A DNA stretch of 64,000 nucleotides from Candidatus Nitrotoga sp. HW29 (GCF_924101635.2 NZ_CAKMAA020000067.1:1-64000); one strand, 5' to 3'. Shown: positions 1-9,499, counted from the stretch's first letter. Made by a program: numbers and translations. Notes: a model not told the origin generated them from the sequence alone.

Positions 1-2
1 CA

Positions 3-740
3 GAAGCCATGGCGCGTGCAGAAGCTGAAGCTGCCCGAGCGAGAGCAGAACATGAAGCCGCTCAGGCCAGAGCCAGGGCAGAAGCCATGGCGCGTGCAGA
101 AGCTGAAGCTGCCCGAGCGAGAGCAGAACATGATGCTGCTCAGGCCAGAGCCAGGGCAGAAGCATTGGCACGTGCGGAGGCCGCACGGCTTAGAGCGGAG
201 CAAGAAGCTGCAGAGGCCCGGTCAAGAGCAGAAGCCGAAGCTGTCCGCCTCAAGGCAGAGCAGGAAGCGGCACTCGCTAAGGCTAAAGCTGAAGCGCTAG
301 CACGTGCCGAAGCCGCCCGCCTTAAGGCAGAGCAGGAAGCAGCGAGAATCAGAGCACAACAAGAAGCGGCGCTTGCTAAAGCAAAAGAAGAAGCGGACGC
401 CAAAGCGCGTGCTGCAGCCGAAATGGCTCGCCTCAATGCAGAGCAAAGCGAACCAAGTTACAAAGCATTTTATCACTTGAAAAATGCGAGCCCATCATAC
501 CCGGTTGCAGCGCGTCGCATGGGTTTGCAAGGCAAGGTGATATTGAATGTAGAAGTATTGGCCGATGGTTCGTGCGGTCAAATCACTGTGGCTAAGAGTA
601 GCGGTCACACCATGCTTGATAACAATGCGTTGGAAACTGTGAGATCTTGGCACTTTATCCCTGCCCGGCAGGATGGAGAGGCGATTAACAAGTGGTTTAA
701 GGTACCAATTATTTTCTCTTTGAAAGATAACGAAACATGA
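3..740 (+). CDS. TonB-family energy transducer with long Ala/Glu/Arg coiled coil (5' end outside window)
   Basis: The reading frame is open from the first bases, so the N-terminus (membrane anchor) lies upstream and the gene is partial. Residues 1-150 are a charged, alanine-rich TolA-like helix built from repeats such as [18 protein letters not shown]. The last ~90 residues form a TonB C-terminal domain ([20 protein letters not shown], then a [18 protein letters not shown] core), which in this family contacts TonB-dependent outer-membrane receptors. The stop codon overlaps the next start (ATGA), and ExbB- and ExbD-like genes follow, so this is a TonB-ExbB-ExbD proton-motive-force transducer. 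The long helix would span the periplasm. TolA is an alternative, but the C-terminus fits TonB better. Confidence 0.88.
   Translation, partial: EAMARAEAEAARARAEHEAAQARARAEAMARAEAEAARARAEHDAAQARARAEALARAEAARLRAEQEAAEARSRAEAEAVRLKAEQEAALAKAKAEALARAEAARLKAEQEAARIRAQQEAALAKAKEEADAKARAAAEMARLNAEQSEPSYKAFYHLKNASPSYPVAARRMGLQGKVILNVEVLADGSCGQITVAKSSGHTMLDNNALETVRSWHFIPARQDGEAINKWFKVPIIFSLKDNET
9..164 (+). repeat. Two tandem 78-bp direct repeats inside the TonB-like gene
   Basis: Copies lie at 9-86 and 87-164. They differ at only a few positions (for example gaagccgct versus gatgctgct) and encode 26-residue helical units of the coiled coil. Further diverged Ala/Glu/Arg repeats continue to about 430. 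A unit of whole codons allows copy-number change without a frameshift. Confidence 0.9.
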
Positions 741-1393
741 ACAATCTATTTTCCGTCGGTTCGCCTGTTGTAGCTGCCACACTGCTACTTCTTATTTTTC
801 TATCTGTAGCGACTTGGTCGATTGCGTTGCTCAAGTTATGGCGGCAAATGCGGAATGATAAATCCAATCGTGCCTTTAGTGATATTTTCTGGGCAGCACG
901 CGACTGGCATGCTGCGGCTGAGGTGGCGCAGCAAGGTTCAAGTGACTTGGCGCGGTTGGCGCAAGCTGGCTTTGCCGAAGTGAAAAATTTAAGTGCTGAA
1001 CAGCAAGACTTGAAACATATCGGTGCGCCGCAAGACGTATTGGAACGCATGCTGCGCCAGCAGGTTGAAAATATGCAACGCTATCATGAACGTGGCCTGG
1101 CCGAACTCGCTACTATTGGATCGACTTCACCATTTGTTGGTTTGTTCGGTACGGTGTGGGGCATCATGCACGCGTTGCAAGACATAGGTACCAGCGGGTC
1201 AGCCAGTCTGGATGTGGTTGCCGGACCGATAGGCGAAGCGTTGATTGCGACTGCCATTGGTATCGCCACTGCGTTGCCCGCAGTATTAGCTTACAACTAC
1301 TTTCTGCGCCGTTTGCGCGTGCAAGTAACAGAGCTGGAAAATTTTGCGCACGATTTTGTGCGGTTGGCACTTAAACATAACTTTAAACTGTGA
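737..1393 (+). CDS. exbB: ExbB/TolQ/MotA-family proton channel subunit
   Basis: The 218-residue product has three hydrophobic segments: about residues 10-33, the [20 protein letters not shown] stretch, and [20 protein letters not shown]. This is the ExbB/TolQ topology with the conserved pore threonine in the last helix region. In the family it assembles with ExbD in the inner membrane and uses the proton gradient to drive TonB. Its start overlaps the TonB-like stop by 4 bp, and ExbD follows 7 bp after its stop, so translation is probably coupled. TolQ is the main alternative, but no tolA/tolB/pal genes are visible. Confidence 0.92.
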   Translation: MNNLFSVGSPVVAATLLLLIFLSVATWSIALLKLWRQMRNDKSNRAFSDIFWAARDWHAAAEVAQQGSSDLARLAQAGFAEVKNLSAEQQDLKHIGAPQDVLERMLRQQVENMQRYHERGLAELATIGSTSPFVGLFGTVWGIMHALQDIGTSGSASLDVVAGPIGEALIATAIGIATALPAVLAYNYFLRRLRVQVTELENFAHDFVRLALKHNFKL

Positions 1394-1400
1394 GGTCATC

Positions 1401-1811
1401 ATGGGAATGAGCAATTCAACGCAACAGGGAATGATGAGCGAAATCAACGTAACGCCGTTAGTGGACGTGATGTTGGTATTGTTGGTGGTCTTCATCGTGA
1501 CGGCACCACTGCTTACCCCGCAGTCGCTCAAAGTTACTTTGCCCAAAACTACAACGGTAGCAGCCTCCGATTCCATAAAACTGCTTCCAGCATTGCTGAC
1601 TGTAGATGCTTATGGACAGATCGAGCTGGACAACAAAGCGTTAAGTGACTCGCAATTGGCAGACGTCTTAAAACAGCGCGCGGTTGACCCGGAGTTTCAG
1701 ATGAAAATTGAGGCAGACAAGGCTGTGCCTTATGGCCGCGTGGCAGAGTTTATGGCAATTGCGCAACATGCCGGAGTAACCAATCTGTCTTTTGTAACAA
1801 TTCGTCAATAA
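1401..1811 (+). CDS. exbD: ExbD/TolR-family biopolymer transport protein
   Basis: 136 residues from the ATG at 1401, chosen over an in-frame upstream ATG at 1344 that lies inside exbB. A GAGG ribosome site sits 5 bp before it and the protein opens with the family motif MSEINVTPLVDVMLVLLVVF. Asp22 in that single transmembrane helix is the proton-path aspartate of ExbD/TolR. The rest is the periplasmic domain. It is last in the three-gene TonB-ExbB-ExbD operon. Confidence 0.92.
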   Translation: MGMSNSTQQGMMSEINVTPLVDVMLVLLVVFIVTAPLLTPQSLKVTLPKTTTVAASDSIKLLPALLTVDAYGQIELDNKALSDSQLADVLKQRAVDPEFQMKIEADKAVPYGRVAEFMAIAQHAGVTNLSFVTIRQ

Positions 1812-2087
1812 CGAGAACGATTGATTTGCTGAATAATCGCTTTTGCAGAGGTTGAGTTACCGTTTAATATTGTATGGACCAAGCTAGAAAACAACCAAAA
1901 GTGAGTCGCTTTTTAATTTTAAGACGTACGCGTAATATATTATTTGAAACTGTTTAATGACTAAGTCAATAGTATACCGATTACCTGATACTGCTATTTG
2001 ATGATGGATGAAGTCACTTATTATTCGCGATCAGGTGGGATAAAATCACCCGGTAAATTGGAACTGTCTACCTCTGGAAAGCTCATC

Positions 2088-3143
2088 ATGAATTTCTTAC
2101 ATCTAACGATATTATTTTTGTTCGCCACCATTCTTGCCGCTTGCTCTACTACTGAAAAAACGGTTGTTAAAGAGGTTCCTGGTGTATCAAAAGAATTGCC
2201 ACCAGAAAATATATTGACGTCAACGCAGAGTGAGATTGAAACAGTAAGTATCACAAGGCAAGTGGATATCAAAAATATAAATGATCAAGATTTAGAGGTA
2301 CGCAAACCTGCAAAAACTATTGAGTCATATCAGAAAGAAGCGGCTCAAGGGGATCGTAATGCCGAATATGCACTGGGTATAAAATATCGTAATGGCGATA
2401 ATGTCGCTCAGGACTATGCTAAAGCCATAGAGTGGTTTCTGAAATCTGCTACTCAGGGCCATGCTGTTGCACAAACCATGCTTGGTAATATGTATCGCAA
2501 AGGCGAGGGTGTAGACAAGGATACTAATAAAGCCATAGAGTGGTATGAGAAGGCTGCTGCGCAGGGAGAGGCAGGTGCGCAACTTAATCTTGGCTGGATG
2601 TACCGTAATGGCGAAGGTGTTGCCAAGGATGCTACCAAAGCTGTTGAATGGTATCAAAAAGCTGCTGCACTGGGAGATCCTAGTGCGCAGTATGCTGTTG
2701 GTAATATGTATCGAAAAGGGTTGTTAGGCGTACCCAAGGATGCCGCCAAGGCAATTGAGTGGTACGAGAAAGCTGCTGTGCAGGGAGATGCGGGTGCGCA
2801 ATTTATCCTTGGCGGAATGTATCGTAATGGTGAAGGCGTTGCCAAGGATGCCACTAAAGCCATAGAGTGGTATCAAAAATCTGCTGAGCAAGGATATCCT
2901 GTTGCACAAACTTTACTTGGTCATATGTATCGCAATGGCGAAGGTTCAGTCAAAAATGCAGCTAAAGCTGTGGATTGGTATCAAAAATCTGCTTTACAGG
3001 GAGATCCGGAAGCGCAGTTCATACTTGGTTCGATGTATCAAATTGGCGAAGGAATACCAAAAGATGATGCCAAGGCACGTGAATGGTGGCAAAAGGCCGC
3101 GGCGCAGGGAGATCCTAATGCGCAAGCTGCGCTGGCACAGTGA
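2088..3143 (+). CDS. Sel1-repeat lipoprotein
   Basis: 351 residues from the ATG at 2088. An in-frame ATG at 1998 would place 30 non-signal residues before the signal peptide, whereas 2088 has a GGAAAG site 7 bp upstream. The N-terminus is a lipoprotein signal (ATILAAC, Cys19). From about residue 80 there are seven full 36-residue Sel1 repeats, each with a LGxMYRxGEGV turn and KAxEWYxKAAxQGxxxAQ helix, plus a partial one. Such alpha-solenoids mediate protein-protein contacts, and no catalytic domain is present. The corresponding DNA is about 108-bp imperfect repeats. The partner is unknown. Confidence 0.88.
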   Translation: MNFLHLTILFLFATILAACSTTEKTVVKEVPGVSKELPPENILTSTQSEIETVSITRQVDIKNINDQDLEVRKPAKTIESYQKEAAQGDRNAEYALGIKYRNGDNVAQDYAKAIEWFLKSATQGHAVAQTMLGNMYRKGEGVDKDTNKAIEWYEKAAAQGEAGAQLNLGWMYRNGEGVAKDATKAVEWYQKAAALGDPSAQYAVGNMYRKGLLGVPKDAAKAIEWYEKAAVQGDAGAQFILGGMYRNGEGVAKDATKAIEWYQKSAEQGYPVAQTLLGHMYRNGEGSVKNAAKAVDWYQKSALQGDPEAQFILGSMYQIGEGIPKDDAKAREWWQKAAAQGDPNAQAALAQ

Positions 3144-3462
3144 ATCGAAATCATTCCAATCACTCAGACAGTACGTCTTATCCGTAGTGATGATATTGCC
3201 ACGCGATAGCTTATACTCCCGCACAACGTCATTTACCGATTGTACTTTCCATAAAGATTGACTGCACACCTGCGTCTTTTGGCTGATATCTGTCTTAAGC
3301 CTTAAGTAGGTTCAACTGTTAACTGTTGAGATAAGTAATCTATGTGGCATGCAGATATACCGGCGGCTAATTAATTAAAGATTGCACTCTGTTCATGCAT
3401 GGTGATAATCGGAGCGATAAGTGGATCCATAAAGGGCGCGGTAACGTTATAATCGTAGCACT
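3144..3462. other. Intergenic region before aroE
   Basis: 319 bp without a credible gene. A TATAAT-like hexamer (within cgttataatcg) lies only about 10 bp before the aroE ATG. If it is the real -10 element the transcript would be nearly leaderless; no convincing -35 was found. A weak dyad (caac...gttg around gttaac) occurs near 3310-3330. Confidence 0.4.
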
Positions 3463-4344
3463 ATGACTGACCGTTATGCCGTAATCGGCAACCCAATTTC
3501 GCACAGTAAATCACCGCTTATTCACGCTCAATTTGCACGTCAAACCGGGCAGGATTTAATCTATGAGGCCATCTCCGCACCGCTCGATGGTTTCCGCGAT
3601 ACCGTGCTGGCTTTACGAGATGAGGGGTATCGCGGTATGAATGTGACCGTTCCGTTTAAGTTTGATGCGTTCCAGCTCGCAACTCAACTTACCGTCCGTG
3701 CACAAGCGGCTCAAGCCGTGAATACTCTAAAGTTTGGGGGTACAGAGATCATAGGCGATAACACCGATGGCGCCGGATTAGTAGCCGATATCGAACGTAA
3801 TCTTGGTTTTATATTGCAGGGTAAGCGCGTATTGTTAATGGGGGCAGGGGGGGCAGCATATGGCGTGGTGTTACCACTACTCACTGCAGGCGCAATTATC
3901 ACGGTAGCGAATCGCACTGAAGACAAAGCCTACCAATTGGCTGCTCTATTTTCTGCGCATGGCCCTATTCAGGGTAGCAGCTATATCGCACTTGCAGGTT
4001 CGCAATTTGATTGTGTGATTAATGCGACTTCCAGCAGCTTGGCAGGCGCACTCCCACCGTTGCCGCGAGGAGAAAGCGCTTCCTCATTTTCTTCTTCTCC
4101 TGATGCATCTTTTGTAATTGAAAAAAACGCGAAATGCGGGGGAATTTTCGCGTCTCATGCGCTGGCCTACGATATGATGTATGGGAAGGAAACACCGTTC
4201 TTGGTTTTCGCTAAAGAGCAAGGCGCAGCGCGGCTTGCAGATGGACTCGGCATGTTGGTTGAGCAAGCCGCCGAGTCATTCTTTCTATGGCGCGATATAC
4301 ACCCCGATACTGCCGCTGTCATTGCCAATTTGCGTTTGATTTGA
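3463..4344 (+). CDS. aroE: Shikimate dehydrogenase (NADP+)
   Basis: 293 residues. It reduces 3-dehydroshikimate to shikimate in aromatic amino acid synthesis. Seen: the N-terminal substrate motif NPISHSKSP, the catalytic lysine in NVTVPFK (Lys66), the DNTDGAG motif, the nucleotide-binding GAGGAAYGV loop (residues 127-135) with an NRT NADP specificity motif (150-152), and the C-terminal ALAYDMMYGKETPF. The family is usually ~270-280 residues. Here a serine-rich stretch of about 25 residues (roughly 203-227) sits between PPLPRG and the SHALAYDMMY motif, in a surface region away from the catalytic residues. mtgA follows 19 bp downstream. Confidence 0.95.
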   Translation: MTDRYAVIGNPISHSKSPLIHAQFARQTGQDLIYEAISAPLDGFRDTVLALRDEGYRGMNVTVPFKFDAFQLATQLTVRAQAAQAVNTLKFGGTEIIGDNTDGAGLVADIERNLGFILQGKRVLLMGAGGAAYGVVLPLLTAGAIITVANRTEDKAYQLAALFSAHGPIQGSSYIALAGSQFDCVINATSSSLAGALPPLPRGESASSFSSSPDASFVIEKNAKCGGIFASHALAYDMMYGKETPFLVFAKEQGAARLADGLGMLVEQAAESFFLWRDIHPDTAAVIANLRLI

Positions 4345-4363
4345 GTAAGCTGAGGATCACGCC

Positions 4364-5059
4364 ATGAAAAAACTGTGGTCGTGGATATGGCGTATCGTCG
4401 GAGTGCTACTGCTACTTTTAATACTCTATCAACTGTGGATTTTTGCACATATCGCTTGGTGGGTGAAAAACAATCCCGCCACGAGTTCCTTCATGGATCA
4501 ACGATTACTGTTGATGCAAAACAAGCATCCGGATGCTGAATTACGGCACCAGTGGATGCCCTATGCAAAGATATCCAATAATCTCAAACGTGCATTGATT
4601 GCTTCTGAAGACGCAAAATTCGTTGATCATGAAGGGTTCGATTGGGAAGGCATCCAGAAGGCTTACGAAAAAAACATGAAAAAGGGCAAGATCGTGGCAG
4701 GCGGTTCTACTATCAGCCAGCAGTTGGCAAAAAATCTATTTTTATCTACCAAGCGCACGCCATGGCGTAAGGCAGAGGAAGTGCTCATTACCGTAATGCT
4801 GGAACAAATGATGACCAAGCAACGAATTTTTGAGATTTACTTAAATGTCATAGAGTGGGGCAACGGCGTGTTTGGTGCAGAGGCAGCAGCTCGGTATTAT
4901 TATCGTGTCAGCTCAGCGCAGCTTTCTGCGATACAAGCCGCTAAACTTGCCGCCATGGTCCCTAATCCTCGTTATTACGACCAACATCGTGAAGCCCGAG
5001 GCCTGTTAAGAAAGACAGATATTATTTTAAGACGTATGAATTCTGCAGAAATCCCTTGA
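4364..5059 (+). CDS. mtgA: Monofunctional biosynthetic peptidoglycan transglycosylase
   Basis: 231 residues, one N-terminal transmembrane helix (about residues 7-30) followed by a GT51 domain. Visible GT51 motifs: IASEDAKFVDHEGFDW with the catalytic glutamate, GGSTISQQLAKNLFL, the K-x-EE helix region, and IYLNVIEWGNGVFGAEAAARYYY. It polymerises lipid II into glycan strands at the periplasmic face. There is no transpeptidase domain, so it is MtgA rather than a class A PBP. A TGAGG ribosome site precedes the ATG, and aroE lies just upstream as is common in betaproteobacteria. Confidence 0.95.
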   Translation: MKKLWSWIWRIVGVLLLLLILYQLWIFAHIAWWVKNNPATSSFMDQRLLLMQNKHPDAELRHQWMPYAKISNNLKRALIASEDAKFVDHEGFDWEGIQKAYEKNMKKGKIVAGGSTISQQLAKNLFLSTKRTPWRKAEEVLITVMLEQMMTKQRIFEIYLNVIEWGNGVFGAEAAARYYYRVSSAQLSAIQAAKLAAMVPNPRYYDQHREARGLLRKTDIILRRMNSAEIP

Positions 5060-5149
5060 ATATAAGCTTAAGACATTACAACATGAGCCATATTTTGCAA
5101 GCTGTTTTGAACAGCCGCAGATCCTGAGCCCGAAGCATAATTGGTGCAT

Positions 5150-5689
5150 TTATTTGGCGACAGACAAAAAGGCTTTGATATAGATTGAAGGAATAATAAA
5201 AGTCTCTTCTCCCCCTTTACCGCTTATCTTAAAAACAATGTCATTCCCCTGATTTTTTTCTAAATATTCTCGTGATATATTCATTCCAAGATGTTCATGG
5301 TGGGCGCAGGTAGAGTAATCACAAGCGCTGACATCCCGTGAATCAAGTGTGATGTTAAGAATATTACCTTTTGAATCAGAAACCGTATCGTAAAAACGCC
5401 AATCGCCATGGTAGTAGTCTATAACGTAAATCTGATAACTGACCCCCCCACCTTCATCTGATTTCCACGCGCGTAATAAAACGGTGTCCAAAATACCTTT
5501 GCTACTGTTTGGCCCCTTAAAATTTGTCGTTTTCTTTAAATCGTCACGTTGAACACTGATTGCGCTTGCAATGGATTGGGCATCATTCCAATTGATTTTT
5601 GGTTTTGGTGCAATATTTAACCCCGGTTCAGCACATCCGGCGAGCATGAAAATGCCTGTAACAATCGTGGTGATTATTAAGCCTCTCAA
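5150..5689 (-). CDS. Hypothetical lipoprotein
   Basis: 179 residues. A type II signal peptide ends in MLAGC, with Cys19 as the lipidation site. The mature part has no family I recognise: a mixed alpha/beta sequence with two nearby cysteines (SACDYSTCAHHEHLG) and a GGGVSYQIYVIDYYHGDWRFYD stretch suggestive of a small beta-rich fold. It is convergent with mtgA and follows the exosortase-H cassette on the same strand, but a roughly 270-bp gap argues against a shared operon. Function unknown. Confidence 0.7.
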   Translation of the reverse strand: MRGLIITTIVTGIFMLAGCAEPGLNIAPKPKINWNDAQSIASAISVQRDDLKKTTNFKGPNSSKGILDTVLLRAWKSDEGGGVSYQIYVIDYYHGDWRFYDTVSDSKGNILNITLDSRDVSACDYSTCAHHEHLGMNISREYLEKNQGNDIVFKISGKGGEETFIIPSIYIKAFLSVAK

Positions 5690-5957
5690 TCTGTTTCTCC
5701 TTGTTGTGAATGCCTATAGTAAAAGCAAGCGACATCATGCGCTGAGTGCATATGAATAAAGATTTATTCTCTTTGCTTTAAGGTTTCATTGATACTACGA
5801 TTAACTCATACCTATTGTCGATGAGTGTTAGTAGTGGAATGTTAGCCGACTTTGCCGGGGGCATTCCACTTAACTCTGTAATTTCATACCAATTTTGAAC
5901 TTAGCTTGATGCTGCCTATATCTAAAATTAACTAGAATTATTGTTGTTCAATAATAT

Positions 5958-8900
5958 CTAGATCCTCCGCGCTGAACATAGCCGTAGGCTTCCTATTCCG
6001 AATAACACCATCAGCCCGGTCAGCACCAGCAGTGCCCATTCGGACAGCATCGGAATGGGTATTGCGCCGCTACCATCCACGACGCCAGGACTATCCACGA
6101 CGCCAGGACCACCCGGGTCGATAATAATGCCGTTGGCAGTCAGATCATCGTCGCCCACCCCACCATCAGTGATGTTGAAGATGACGGTGTTGCCAGTAAT
6201 TACTGCTGGAAGTTGGTACCAGTGTGGCGAGATATTTTCTATAGTGGGCCCGTATCTCCAATATACCGTGCCCGGCGGCAGAGTTTGTTGATAGATGATA
6301 GTAACCGTCAGGGTAGCACCCGTTGTGCAGCCGCTGGTGGTGAAATTGAATAGCCCATCCGGGAAGCTAATACCTGCTGGGGCCGTTCCGGTGGGTGGTG
6401 AGGCAGCATGGCCGGCGAGAGGGATATACTGGCTTATTGCGTAGCCGCAATTCGCGCCGCCGCCTGTGAAGCTGGCAGTAATGTTGCTACTGTCAGTGGC
6501 GGAGGAAGCTGTATAGCTGGTAGCGGCCCCTGGTGCCGCCAAGGTGGTAACGTTGAATGCACCGTTCACGCCGCCGATGGTGAGGGTTGCGGTGGACGTG
6601 GTGTTGTAGCTGCCGGAAGCAGTTAGTTGCACGGTGACTGTCTGGCCGTTGGTTACCGTACCGGCGGTTGAAACATAGGTTCCACCATCGATTGAGTAGG
6701 TTCCGCTCGCGATACTGATGGCACTGGCGCTGTTGATGCCAGAAACGGTAAAGGAATTGGAAGTTGCCACTGAGCTGAGTGCCGCGCCAGTCTGGGCGGT
6801 GAAGCTGAAGGAATCTGGAATGGAGTCAGTCGGCGCCGCCAAGGTGGTAACGTTGAATGCACCGTTCACGCCGCCGATGGTGAGGGTTGCGGTGGACGTG
6901 GTGTTGTAGCTGCCGGAAGCAGTTAGTTGCACGGTGACTGTCTGGCCGTTGGTTACCGTACCGGCGGTTGAAACATAGGTTCCACCATCGATTGAGTAGG
7001 TTCCGCTCGCGATACTGATGGCACTGGCGCTGTTGATGCCAGAAACGGTAAAGGAATTGGAAGTTGCCACTGAGCTGAGTGCCGCGCCAGTCTGGGCGGT
7101 GAAGCTGAAGGAATCTGGAATGGAGTCAGTCGGCGCCGCCAAGGTGGTAACGTTGAATGCACCGTTCACGCCGCCGATGGTGAGGGTTGCGGTGGACGTG
7201 GTGTTGTAGCTGCCGGAAGCAGTTAGTTGCACGGTGACTGTCTGGCCGTTGGTTACCGTACCGGCGGTTGAAACATAGGTTCCACCATCGATTGAGTAGG
7301 TTCCACCGACGATACTGATGGCACTGGCGCTGTTGATGCCAGAAACGGTAAAGGAATCGGAAGTCGCCACCGAGCTGAGTGCCGCGCCAGTCTGGGCGGT
7401 GAAGCTGAAAGGGTCGGGAATGTAGAGAAAATCTTCCAAGAACGCATTTTTACCTTGTGTAGAGTTGAATATCTGTTGTGCTTCATGAGCAAATCCGGAA
7501 ACAACTTCCATTTTATGCCGATCGTAGATACTGGCACCAAATTGCAATTCCAGATAATCATAGAAATTTTGCATACGAGAAAGACGGTAGGCTCCCTGTA
7601 GCTCTGATTCACAATTTTGATCCAAGCTTGGATCAACCGGGTCAGTGTCATTGCTACCAACCATATAGGTTACTTTAGCTTGTCCGTAGCGGTTGGTTAA
7701 TTCAGTTGCTCCGATCACATTCATATAATTGGTAACTGATAAGTTGTTCAAACCATATATATAATCATTATAGGTACTGCACGCTGTACTAGGGGCAGTA
7801 AACCCGCCGGTACCATCTGGCCGTATAGTTGAAAAATAAAGATAGGAAGACGGCGCACCTACTATATAGCGATTGCGACTATCGTTGCTAGCAGCAGCAT
7901 ATCGGTTAACTAATTGTCCGCCCGCACTAAATCCGGCGATTACCACGCTATCGAGATTTTGAAAAGTGGCATATAAACGATCGATAAGCTGATCGATTAC
8001 CGCGCAAGAAGATATTCTCCAAGGCAGGCTTGCGTCAGAGCGATTGCATCCTTTCCAACCATTACTACTCCAAAAAAGTTGGTTTATTTCCGGGTTATTA
8101 CCGGCTTCGGCGAATTGTGGTGCTAGAACTATAATTCCAGCAGTACCACTGACTGCATTCGCTGCGTAGTCAAAGTAATCAACGGCATTGTTGCTTGATC
8201 CATGTATGACAATAACTGCGCGGCGTATATTTGCATCGACGCTTTGATGCGGTTGGCTAGTGTATAGAGGCACCCATAATTCTGTGGTGCTACCTGGTTG
8301 GGTAATTGCAAACTGTTCAGAAAATTTAGTTGGACTGGCTCCAATTGGAGCGATCGCAATTGTTTGGGCAACAGACGTAACACCAGTGTTACTAAATGTG
8401 AAAATCCCTGGATCCGCGGTCGCTGAGTTTATACTTAACCTCATACTTCCGATTTGTCCGGAGCTAGTGGTTTCACCACTTCGTGTGTTGATCAGGTTAG
8501 AGTAGCCACTTGATCCAGATACAATGGTGCGGCTACTTGATGTATGTACTACCGGAATCCAAAGCGTATCTGCCGCGCCCCAGCTAGGTGAGAGTGATGG
8601 AGGATTTGCTGTGGTACCCCCCGGTGCGGGTTCAGTGGATATAACATAATTTCCTGTAGCAAGCCCGTCTACTGTACCGTACCAATTTTGAATTCGATAC
8701 ACTTGAGCCGCAGCTTGCTCAGTTGCGCTGGTAATAAAATTGACTGTTGTACTACCTTCGTTTCCGACTGCTACCTTTGCATATCCACCAGCGCGGAAAG
8801 CTGTTCCGGTTGTTGTATTCCATAACTCCTTCCAACCTACTGGTTTTGTAACGGTGGCATTACCATCGGTTGTAATAATAAGGAGCAGTAGATCACCGGC

Positions 8901-9062
8901 AGCAACCGTTGCCGGCATATTAACTTGATGATTTGTGGTATCTGTTGTGAATGTTGTTTCTGTGACTGAAGCGATATCGGGAGAAGCTGCCTCTACCAAG
9001 TTAATTGCCGATAGAAGCAATGCCAATACAGCACCAATCAACAGGAAACATTTCTTTTTCAT
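5958..9062 (-). CDS. Secreted alpha/beta-hydrolase (PHB-depolymerase/esterase-like) with three Ig-like repeats and IPTL-CTERM sorting tail
   Basis: 1,034 residues from the ATG at 9062; an in-frame start 198 bp upstream would bury the signal peptide (MKKKCFLLIGAVLALLLSA). Order: signal peptide; beta-rich N-domain (~25-240); alpha/beta hydrolase (~265-545) with oxyanion motif VIHGSSN, nucleophile elbow GFSAGG (Ser379), a candidate acid in VGSNDTDP and His526 in GFAHEAQ; three 100-residue repeats (~550-850); a choice-of-anchor-U-like domain ending GDDDLTANGIIIDPGGPG; and a C-terminal MLSEWALLVL segment, hydrophobic helix and RR basic tail, i.e. an IPTL-CTERM signal. Exosortase H lies upstream on the same strand, so it is probably its substrate. 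The esterase substrate is not known. Confidence 0.85.
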   Translation of the reverse strand: MKKKCFLLIGAVLALLLSAINLVEAASPDIASVTETTFTTDTTNHQVNMPATVAAGDLLLLIITTDGNATVTKPVGWKELWNTTTGTAFRAGGYAKVAVGNEGSTTVNFITSATEQAAAQVYRIQNWYGTVDGLATGNYVISTEPAPGGTTANPPSLSPSWGAADTLWIPVVHTSSSRTIVSGSSGYSNLINTRSGETTSSGQIGSMRLSINSATADPGIFTFSNTGVTSVAQTIAIAPIGASPTKFSEQFAITQPGSTTELWVPLYTSQPHQSVDANIRRAVIVIHGSSNNAVDYFDYAANAVSGTAGIIVLAPQFAEAGNNPEINQLFWSSNGWKGCNRSDASLPWRISSCAVIDQLIDRLYATFQNLDSVVIAGFSAGGQLVNRYAAASNDSRNRYIVGAPSSYLYFSTIRPDGTGGFTAPSTACSTYNDYIYGLNNLSVTNYMNVIGATELTNRYGQAKVTYMVGSNDTDPVDPSLDQNCESELQGAYRLSRMQNFYDYLELQFGASIYDRHKMEVVSGFAHEAQQIFNSTQGKNAFLEDFLYIPDPFSFTAQTGAALSSVATSDSFTVSGINSASAISIVGGTYSIDGGTYVSTAGTVTNGQTVTVQLTASGSYNTTSTATLTIGGVNGAFNVTTLAAPTDSIPDSFSFTAQTGAALSSVATSNSFTVSGINSASAISIASGTYSIDGGTYVSTAGTVTNGQTVTVQLTASGSYNTTSTATLTIGGVNGAFNVTTLAAPTDSIPDSFSFTAQTGAALSSVATSNSFTVSGINSASAISIASGTYSIDGGTYVSTAGTVTNGQTVTVQLTASGSYNTTSTATLTIGGVNGAFNVTTLAAPGAATSYTASSATDSSNITASFTGGGANCGYAISQYIPLAGHAASPPTGTAPAGISFPDGLFNFTTSGCTTGATLTVTIIYQQTLPPGTVYWRYGPTIENISPHWYQLPAVITGNTVIFNITDGGVGDDDLTANGIIIDPGGPGVVDSPGVVDGSGAIPIPMLSEWALLVLTGLMVLFGIGSLRLCSARRI
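6541..7420 (-). repeat. Three tandem 300-bp repeats in the IPTL-CTERM hydrolase gene
   Basis: Units start at 6541, 6841 and 7141. The first two, 6541-6840 and 6841-7140, read identically over all 300 bp. The third differs at a few sites (for example ccaccgacg for ccgctcgcg, and gaatcggaagtcgcc for gaattggaagttgcc) and loses similarity around 7410. Each encodes one 100-residue beta-sandwich-like domain starting PDSFSFTAQTGAALSS. Perfect identity including silent sites implies recent duplication or gene conversion. Confidence 0.95.
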
Positions 9063-9499
9063 TTTTAATGAGTTAGAAATGTCCGGGTTTCTAGCTCGAT
9101 TGATTGAGTAGTATTTTCTTAAAAAAGCCAAGCTCACAAACTGAGATTTGAAAACTGGAGCGTTGGGTATCGTTTTGGAAGTTTGTCCACGCACCGATAA
9201 AGCGTGTGCAATGGTTAGGTGTTCTATTAGCTGATAGAACATCAGTTTCTCTGCGTACATATGCGGACTCCTGACAAGTTAGGAACTTGGTCGGTTATGA
9301 AGCAATATGCAACCGTAAGGACGGTTGTGCGAAGGTGTTGATGCGTTATTTATCGAATCTCTGGACTCTGCTTACAATAGTATCGGTTAGAGATGGAATA
9401 AATTTAGTTGGACAGGGAAAAGGTACTGCTCGGAAATGCAGTTAGTCCCTGCGGAGGTTTGAGATAATCGGTTTTTCACAAAAACTGGAGGTGCAGGAG
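9063..9499. other. 437-bp leader/intergenic region between the IPTL-CTERM gene and the XrtH-associated gene
   Basis: No credible gene. It holds a 7-bp stem-loop (caaccgt-aagg-acggttg, 9310-9327) and one copy of the CAATAGTATCG motif (9375-9385) that recurs upstream of the exosortase gene. The length suggests the hydrolase has its own promoter. No terminator-like T-run was found on either strand. Confidence 0.45.

Noticed and set aside
2300-3143. Regular ~108-bp DNA repeats
   Set aside because: Explained by Sel1 protein repeats, not by a separate DNA element.
6541-7420. Regular repeats that might suggest a CRISPR array
   Set aside because: 300-bp units are continuous coding sequence with no spacers; they encode protein domains.
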